DNA of 10,668 nucleotides, from assembly GCA_014361165.1 (NCBI GenBank), contig JACIWD010000120.1, positions 1 through 10,668 on the forward strand. Reading direction: 5' to 3'. The notes beneath the pieces were generated by a model. The model had not been told where the DNA came from and did not search any database. It worked only from the letters and a program-made list of their open reading frames with translations. Below, in pieces: positions 5,887 through 10,668 of this stretch. The position numbers and the translations under genes are program-made. Position 1 is the stretch's first letter, and each line of letters opens with the position of its first letter. Source of the DNA: Candidatus Mnemosynella bozhongmuii. Lineage in GTDB: Archaea > Halobacteriota > Archaeoglobi > Mnemosynellales > Mnemosynellaceae.

Positions 5887-6786
5887 GTGAGAAGAGAGCT
5901 CATCACACTGCTTCTCATATTGACCCTTCTGACATCTCTGAGCGGATGTTCGGAAGAGCGGAGCTCCTCTGACAATTCTCTCATCATCGTGGATGCCCTG
6001 AACAGAACTGTTTCGATTGAGAGGACTCCTGAAAGAATCGTATCCCTTGCTCCGAGCGTTACCGAAATTCTATTTGCAGTCGGTGCGGGAGAGAAGGTTG
6101 TTGGTGTGACATATTACTGCGACTATCCGGAGGAGGCAAGGGAGAGACCAAAGGTTGGAGACATCACCCATCCGGACATAGAGAGGATTCTGTCACTCTC
6201 TCCAGACCTCGTGATTGCTCACAGGCTCAATGACATCGGGGTTATTCAGAGACTCGACGAGCTCGGGATTCCCGTGATTGCTCTTGATGAGAAAAGTCTT
6301 GAGGATGTTATGAGAAGCATTGAGCTGATAGGAAAGATAACTGGATGTGAGGAGAATGCAACGAAGATTGTTGAGAATATGAGGGAGAAGATAAGGGAGA
6401 TCAATGAGAGCGTTCAAAAGAGAGGGCTCAGAGTCATGGTTGTTGTGTGGCACGATCCCGTCTGGATTGCGGGCGGAGAGACATTCATAGATGATATCAT
6501 AAAAATCTGCGGAGGTCTTAATGTATTTGAGGATGTCAGGGGATACCAGATAGTTGGCTACGAGAAGATAATTGAGAGAGATCCCCAGATTATAATTGTG
6601 ATGGGAGATGATGAGACGGGAGAGATTCCTTATGAGGCAATCGTGAAGGATAAGAGACTTTCATCCCTGTCTGCGGTAAGAAACGGAAGAGTTTATCTGG
6701 TTGATGCAGACATTCTCTCAAGACCATCTCCGAGACTCATGGAAGGGCTTGAAGAGGTATTCAGAATCATACAGGAGGAAACATGA
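5887..6786 (+). CDS. btuF: corrinoid (vitamin B12-type) ABC transporter substrate-binding lipoprotein
   Basis: This 299-residue protein should catch cobalamin or a related corrinoid outside the cell and hand it to BtuC. An N-terminal signal peptide with a hydrophobic core (residues 5-17) ends in the lipobox LSGC, so Cys21 is the probable lipid-anchored residue. The mature part starts the periplasmic-binding fold with IVSLAPSVTEILFAVGAGEKVVGV (about 51-74). VTYYCDYPEEA follows, a signature of B12-binding members within the wider iron-siderophore/heme family. The start is a GTG with no ribosome binding site, placed right at the predicted transcription start. The stop overlaps the btuC ATG as ATGA. 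Heme or siderophore binding is the alternative, but the CDYP motif and the adjacent B12-dependent reductase favour corrinoids. Confidence 0.88.
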   Translation: MRRELITLLLILTLLTSLSGCSEERSSSDNSLIIVDALNRTVSIERTPERIVSLAPSVTEILFAVGAGEKVVGVTYYCDYPEEARERPKVGDITHPDIERILSLSPDLVIAHRLNDIGVIQRLDELGIPVIALDEKSLEDVMRSIELIGKITGCEENATKIVENMREKIREINESVQKRGLRVMVVVWHDPVWIAGGETFIDDIIKICGGLNVFEDVRGYQIVGYEKIIERDPQIIIVMGDDETGEIPYEAIVKDKRLSSLSAVRNGRVYLVDADILSRPSPRLMEGLEEVFRIIQEET

Positions 6787-7748
6787 AGAGGAAAGTTGTG
6801 GTTTTCCTGATTGCATTTCTTCTTTTCGCATTCATCCTCTCACTGCTAATCGGTTCTGTCAGAATTCCTCCAGCGGAAATCCTCTCCGTCCTTCTCGGTT
6901 CATCTGAGAATGAGAATTACAGAAAGATGATCATTGAGGTGAGAATACCGAGAATTCTGATGGGAATTCTCGTGGGAGCGTCCCTTTCTGTTTCCGGAAC
7001 CATTGTTCAGGCAATCTTCAGAAATCCGATGGCAGACCCGTATATCCTCGGGGTTTCATCCGGGGCTGCTGCCGGAGCTGTGATAGGGATGGCCCTCTTC
7101 CCCTCTCTTCTGAGCATCTCCCTTTTTGCCTTTCTCGGAGGGCTTCTCGCTGTCTTCACAGTTTATGAAATTGCGAAGACAAACGGGAGGGTTCCCGTTG
7201 ACACGCTTCTGCTTTCTGGAATAGCAATAGGTTCGTTTCTCAGTGCTCTCACCTCTCTTCTGATGTATCTCACCGGAAACTATCACAATGCCATTTCCTG
7301 GCTTCTTGGAAGCCTCAGAAATCCCTCATGGAATGATGTTGCCGTGATGTTCTTCTTCACACTCCTCTGCTCCTCCCTGGCATACTCTCTTTCACGAGAG
7401 CTCAATGTCATGCTTCTCGGTGAGGAGACCGCTGTTTATGTTGGAGTTGATCCAGAGAGGCTGAAGAAATCTTCCATGGTTCTCGTTGCTCTCATGACCT
7501 CTGTTGCTGTCTCCTTTACGGGAATCATAGGATTCGTGGGACTTGTTGTTCCGCACATGATGAGGAGGCTCGTTGGACCGGATCACAGAGTGCTCATTCC
7601 CTCCTCCCTACTTTTCGGTGCAACACTTATGGTTCTCTCGGACCTTCTTGCAAGAAATCTGATAGAGGCGGAAATTCCAATAGGAGTCATCACCGCGATG
7701 TTTGGAGCTCCATTCTTCATCTATCTCATAAAAAGGAGGAGTTTCTGA
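6783..7748 (+). CDS. btuC: corrinoid ABC transporter permease (FecCD family)
   Basis: This 321-residue membrane protein, with about ten hydrophobic segments, forms the translocation channel as a dimer. Family landmarks are VRIPRILMGILVGASLSVSG (about 53-72), QAIFRNPMADPYILGVSSGA (76-95), the SWLLGSL segment near 171-177 and GFVGLVVPHMMRRLVGPDHR near 250-270; the cytoplasmic coupling region that docks on the ATPase lies just before the last of these. The ATG overlaps the btuF stop by four bases and has AGGAGG four bases upstream. The btuD GTG begins directly after its stop. Length is standard. Specificity for corrinoid rather than heme or siderophore rests on the neighbours. Confidence 0.9.
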   Translation: MKRKVVVFLIAFLLFAFILSLLIGSVRIPPAEILSVLLGSSENENYRKMIIEVRIPRILMGILVGASLSVSGTIVQAIFRNPMADPYILGVSSGAAAGAVIGMALFPSLLSISLFAFLGGLLAVFTVYEIAKTNGRVPVDTLLLSGIAIGSFLSALTSLLMYLTGNYHNAISWLLGSLRNPSWNDVAVMFFFTLLCSSLAYSLSRELNVMLLGEETAVYVGVDPERLKKSSMVLVALMTSVAVSFTGIIGFVGLVVPHMMRRLVGPDHRVLIPSSLLFGATLMVLSDLLARNLIEAEIPIGVITAMFGAPFFIYLIKRRSF

Positions 7749-8987
7749 GTGCTCGAAATAAGAGGTCTCTCAGCAGGATATGGCGAGAGAATTGTTCTGA
7801 GAGATGTCTCGCTTGAAGTTCAAAAGGGCGAGCTTGTCTGCATCATAGGACCGAATGGAAGCGGAAAAACAACGCTCATAAGAGCAATAGGTGGATTTGC
7901 TGATGTGTATGAGGGAGAGATTCTTCTGGATGGAGAATCGCTGACAGAGATGAGTCTGAGGGAGAGGGCAAAAAGAATAGCGGTGGTTCCGCAGAACACG
8001 TACATCGAGTTTCCCTATAAAGCAAAAGAGGTTGTGATGATGGGAAGGACTCCATACATCTCAAGATTTCACCGGGAGAGCACCGAGGATGTGAGGGCTG
8101 TTGAGGAGGCGATGAGACTGACGGGAACCTGTGAGCTCAGAGAGAGGAGAATCGATGAGCTGAGCGGAGGAGAGAGACAGAGAGTTGTCATAGCAAGAGC
8201 TCTCGCTCAGAAACCAAAGGTTCTTCTGATGGATGAGCCCACCGCGCATCTCGATATAAATTACCAGATTGAAATTTTCTCACTCATAAATAGGCTGAAG
8301 GATTCGATGGGAGTGCTCTGCAGCATTCATGATTTGAATCTTGCCTCGGAGTTCTCGGACAGAATGCTGATGATTCACAAGGGACGAATAGTTGCGGAGG
8401 GCTCTCCAGAAGAGGTTCTAACCGAGAGGAATATCAGAAAGGTTTTCGGGATGAGCTCAAAGGTGAGCAGAAATCCATTCACCGGAAGAATATTCGTTTC
8501 AAGACTTCCGAAAAGGGAGAAGAGCATCAACAGAAGGGTTCACGTAATCTGCGGTGGAGGAAGCGGAATTGAAATAATCAGAGAGCTCTGGGAGAGAGGA
8601 TTCGAGGTTAGCGCAGGAGTTCTTAATGTTCTTGACAGCGACCATGATTTTGCAAGAGCTCTTGACATTGAGATCGTGGAGGAGGCTCCATTTTCACCGA
8701 TAAGCGAGGAGAGAGTGAAGATGAACGAAGAGCTCATGGAGACTTCGGAGGCAATTATCGTGGCACCTTTTGCAATTGGAAGGGGAAACATCGAGAATCT
8801 CAGAAGTGCTCTCAGGTTTTCGGAAAGGAAGAAAATAATAGTGATTGATGACTCAAAGATTGATGAGAGAGATTACACGGGAGGTGAAGGAAAAGAGCTC
8901 TGGAACAGATTGAAAAGTAAGGGCATTGCTGTCAGAGATTTGAAAGAGGCTCTCAGAGTTCTGGGTGAGAAAAATGAGGTGGATTGA
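7749..8987 (+). CDS. btuD: corrinoid ABC transporter ATPase with an extra C-terminal domain
   Basis: The first 250 or so residues of this 412-residue protein are a complete ABC ATPase: Walker A GPNGSGKT (34-41), Q-loop Gln82, signature LSGGE (138-142), Walker B VLLMDE (158-163) and switch His194. It would drive BtuC from the cytoplasmic side. Residues 262-412 are an additional domain not needed for a standard ATPase. It starts with a beta strand and glycine loop (VHVICGGGSG, 264-273), then LNVLDSDHDFARALDIEIV and IIVAPFAIGRGNIENLRSAL, suggesting a Rossmann-like alpha/beta fold. Such long BtuD forms occur in other archaea, for example haloarchaea; the role of the tail is unknown to me, with ligand or nucleotide sensing as a guess. 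The start is GTG with AGGAGG nine bases upstream. It overlaps the next gene by 14 bases. Confidence 0.9.
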   Translation: MLEIRGLSAGYGERIVLRDVSLEVQKGELVCIIGPNGSGKTTLIRAIGGFADVYEGEILLDGESLTEMSLRERAKRIAVVPQNTYIEFPYKAKEVVMMGRTPYISRFHRESTEDVRAVEEAMRLTGTCELRERRIDELSGGERQRVVIARALAQKPKVLLMDEPTAHLDINYQIEIFSLINRLKDSMGVLCSIHDLNLASEFSDRMLMIHKGRIVAEGSPEEVLTERNIRKVFGMSSKVSRNPFTGRIFVSRLPKREKSINRRVHVICGGGSGIEIIRELWERGFEVSAGVLNVLDSDHDFARALDIEIVEEAPFSPISEERVKMNEELMETSEAIIVAPFAIGRGNIENLRSALRFSERKKIIVIDDSKIDERDYTGGEGKELWNRLKSKGIAVRDLKEALRVLGEKNEVD

Positions 8988-9582
8988 GAATTTAACCGGA
9001 AAAGAGGGGAAGGTTGAGCCAAATTTCAGAGAATACCACATCCTCATGCTCCTGAGAAATCTTGAAGAGAGGAGAAAACTCTCGAGAAAGGAGATTGGAG
9101 AGAGGTTATCTCTCGGAGAGGGTTCGGTCAGAACAATGCTCAGAAAACTCTCGGAGAACGGAATTGTTGAGGTCACTCCAAGAGGTGCGGTTTTATCCGG
9201 GAAGGGGAAAAACCTGTGGGAGAGTTTGAAAAAGAGAGTGAGAATAATTGGAAGTCATTCATGCGAAAATCTGACGGTTGGAAAAAAGAATTTCATGATT
9301 CTTCTCAAGAGCTCCTCCAACTTTGTGAGGAACGGTATAGAGCAGAGGGATGCTGCTGTTTTTGCAGGAGGAAAGGGTGCAACAACGATGGTGGTGAGGG
9401 GAGGGAGAGCTGAAATTGCCGGTATGGGTTATGAGCTCGAAGATTCTGGCCTTCTGAGAGAAATTGATGCTGAAGATGGAGATGTTCTTATCATCGGAGC
9501 GGGAGATGATGAGGGTGAGGCCGAAAGAGCCGCATGGGCAGCTGCCTTCACGCTGATCAGAAGGTGGGGAGATGAGGAATGA
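8974..9582 (+). CDS. winged-helix DNA-binding / DUF4443 protein (candidate regulator)
   Basis: The protein has 202 residues from the ATG at 8974, which has GGTGA five bases upstream; a GTG three codons earlier would add three residues but lacks a site of its own. Residues 20-66 form a winged helix-turn-helix (LSRKEIGERLSLGEGSVRTM, then LRKLSENGIVEVTP). Residues 90-195 match the archaeal DUF4443 domain as I recall it, including GIEQRDAAVFAGGKGATTMV and VLIIGAGDDEGEAERAAWAA; its function is not established. It overlaps btuD by 14 bases and nreA by 11, so it belongs to the same message. A DNA-binding protein inside a B12-uptake operon may regulate it, possibly sensing a small molecule with its C-terminal domain. 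That is inference from context; no ligand is known. Confidence 0.75.
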   Translation: MRWIENLTGKEGKVEPNFREYHILMLLRNLEERRKLSRKEIGERLSLGEGSVRTMLRKLSENGIVEVTPRGAVLSGKGKNLWESLKKRVRIIGSHSCENLTVGKKNFMILLKSSSNFVRNGIEQRDAAVFAGGKGATTMVVRGGRAEIAGMGYELEDSGLLREIDAEDGDVLIIGAGDDEGEAERAAWAAAFTLIRRWGDEE

Positions 9583-10668
9583 GATTAACTGCATCAGATG
9601 CAAGGGAAGAGAGCTGTGCAGGAGAGAGAGCTGTCCTTTTAAAGAGGCTTTCTCCAGAATCAGAACAATAAGGCTTGAGAAGACTGTTGACGCAATCACG
9701 CCTCCCTCGATTTTCGTTGGAAGATTCGGTTATCCAAAGGTTTCTGTAGGACCTCTCGGCGTTCAGGAAGAGAACATCATGCTCGAAACACCTGAAAAAT
9801 GGATCTCCGCAGATATTCCCGAGTTTCTGAGCAGCAGGATTTCCATGATTCACGGAAGGACTTTCAGAGATGTCCGGGAGAGAGACAGAGTTGTTGAGAG
9901 CATTCAGGAAATAGCGATGTCCACGAGACCGAATGAGGTGGAGATGAGATTCGAGAAAGAGCCGAGAGTCAGGGAAATTTTCGATGATATTGTTGCTCCC
10001 ATTGGAGTTGCGGGCGAGGTCAGAGTTCTGAGAGTTCTCGATAACCCGAAGATTCCGAAAAAGGTTGATGAACTTCTGGAAGAGAACATGAAAGCAGAGA
10101 TATGGGTCAGGGAGCTTTATGAAAGTGGCTTCTCAAACTACTACATTGAGCAGATACTCTCCTCCGGAGTCGCCGGTTCCGAAAAGAGAAGAAGGCTTGT
10201 TCCAACGAGATGGGCAATAACCGCAACAGATGATATACTTGGAAGATTTCTCATAGAGAGGATACGCAGATATCCGGAGATAAACGAGATCAGAGTCTTC
10301 TCAGGAGAGGCAATGGGGAATCACTTCGAAATAATCCTTCTTCCCGGAAGATTTTACTTCGAGCTCATGGAAATCTGGATGCCCAGAGACTGGATTTCTG
10401 AGACAGTCGTTGAAGTGGACAGAGAGGATGAGAGAGGGAAAAAGGAGTACTCCAGTCTTTCCGGAGGATATTACGCTGCGAGACTTCCGGTGCTTGAGTA
10501 TCTTGAAGGGGAGAGGAGATGTGCAAGCATAGTTGCAATCAGAGAGATTCGTCCCTCCTACTGGGCTCCACTCGGTGTCTGGGTTGTGAGGGAAGCGGCA
10601 AGAAAAACAATGAGAGGAGAGTTCAGAAAGTTTGAAAGCCTGGAGGAGGCGCTTGAAGACGTGAAGAA
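9572..10668 (+). CDS. nreA: archaeal Nre family DNA-repair protein, 3' end outside the window
   Basis: The frame is open to the window edge and gives 365 residues without a stop. The N-terminus has a four-cysteine cluster (7, 10, 16, 21) in CIRCKGRELCRRESC, the putative zinc site of Nre proteins. Further family segments are IHGRTFRDVRERDRVVESIQ (about 92-111), RRLVPTRWAITATDDILGRF (about 209-228), LSGGYYAARLPVLEYL and PSYWAPLGVWVVREAAR. NreA of Haloferax takes part in repair of DNA damage and binds the sliding clamp PCNA through a C-terminal PIP motif; that end lies beyond the window. The ATG at 9572 has GGTG five bases upstream and overlaps the DUF4443 gene by 11 bases. Family membership is firm; biochemical activity remains poorly defined. 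Confidence 0.9.
   Translation, partial: MRNEINCIRCKGRELCRRESCPFKEAFSRIRTIRLEKTVDAITPPSIFVGRFGYPKVSVGPLGVQEENIMLETPEKWISADIPEFLSSRISMIHGRTFRDVRERDRVVESIQEIAMSTRPNEVEMRFEKEPRVREIFDDIVAPIGVAGEVRVLRVLDNPKIPKKVDELLEENMKAEIWVRELYESGFSNYYIEQILSSGVAGSEKRRRLVPTRWAITATDDILGRFLIERIRRYPEINEIRVFSGEAMGNHFEIILLPGRFYFELMEIWMPRDWISETVVEVDREDERGKKEYSSLSGGYYAARLPVLEYLEGERRCASIVAIREIRPSYWAPLGVWVVREAARKTMRGEFRKFESLEEALEDVK

Noticed and set aside
5388..5972. A 194-codon open frame on the plus strand opposite nrdJ
   Set aside because: It is antisense to a clearly conserved enzyme, has no family features and loses the purine bias seen in real genes here.
5805..5987. A longer nrdJ reading frame with 61 extra N-terminal residues
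   Set aside because: The extension runs through both TATA boxes and into the btuF signal-peptide region; the ATG at 5804 starts directly at the ATP cone and fits the promoter.
1..10668. CRISPR array, insertion sequence, integrase or prophage
   Set aside because: No spaced direct repeats, transposase motifs or terminal inverted repeats were seen; tRNA-Trp has no integrase gene beside it and no second copy of its 3' end was noticed.

Overview
The window looks like a piece of a euryarchaeal chromosome, most likely from a hyperthermophile close to Archaeoglobales; that placement is inference from gene content and style. The signs are archaeal TATA boxes about 27 bases upstream of start codons, GGAGG/GGTG-type ribosome binding sites inside operons, arginine coded mostly by AGA/AGG, very GC-rich tRNA stems, an archaeal tRNA-Trp with a box C/D guide RNA in its intron, and archaea-specific families (NreA, DUF4443, an archaeal-type riboflavin-pathway reductase).

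Layout: positions 1-5804 are read leftward and 5887-10668 rightward, from one compact divergent promoter region (5805-5886). From the left edge there is a gene-poor 149-base stretch, with a possible partial reading frame leaving the window. A tight leftward operon (150-3097) follows: a TauE/SafE permease, a RibD-C/ArfC-type reductase, a NOL1/NOP2/Sun m5C RNA methyltransferase and a PUA-domain protein. The tRNA-Trp gene (3141-3290) has a 76-base intron whose boxes and guide segments can be read directly. Next comes a leftward pair: a cysteine-rich small-domain protein overlapping the end of a class II (adenosylcobalamin-dependent) ribonucleotide reductase.

Rightward from the divergent promoter is a tightly packed operon of five genes: the corrinoid importer btuF-btuC-btuD, a winged-helix/DUF4443 protein, and nreA, a PCNA-linked DNA-repair protein that runs off the right edge. 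The importer, whose BtuD carries an extra C-terminal domain, would bring in the cofactor precursor needed by the divergently transcribed ribonucleotide reductase. The window is therefore best read as a corrinoid uptake, dNTP synthesis and DNA maintenance neighbourhood. Two inverted repeats, one over each presumed start of transcription, are candidate operators, and the DUF4443 protein is a natural but unproven candidate to bind them.

The features most worth a second look are the self-guiding tRNA-Trp intron (its D' guide matches a C at position 39 and its own intron carries a decoy of that target), the divergent palindrome-bearing promoter pair, the BtuD C-terminal domain, and nreA as the last visible gene of a B12-uptake operon. 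I saw no CRISPR array, insertion sequence or prophage.
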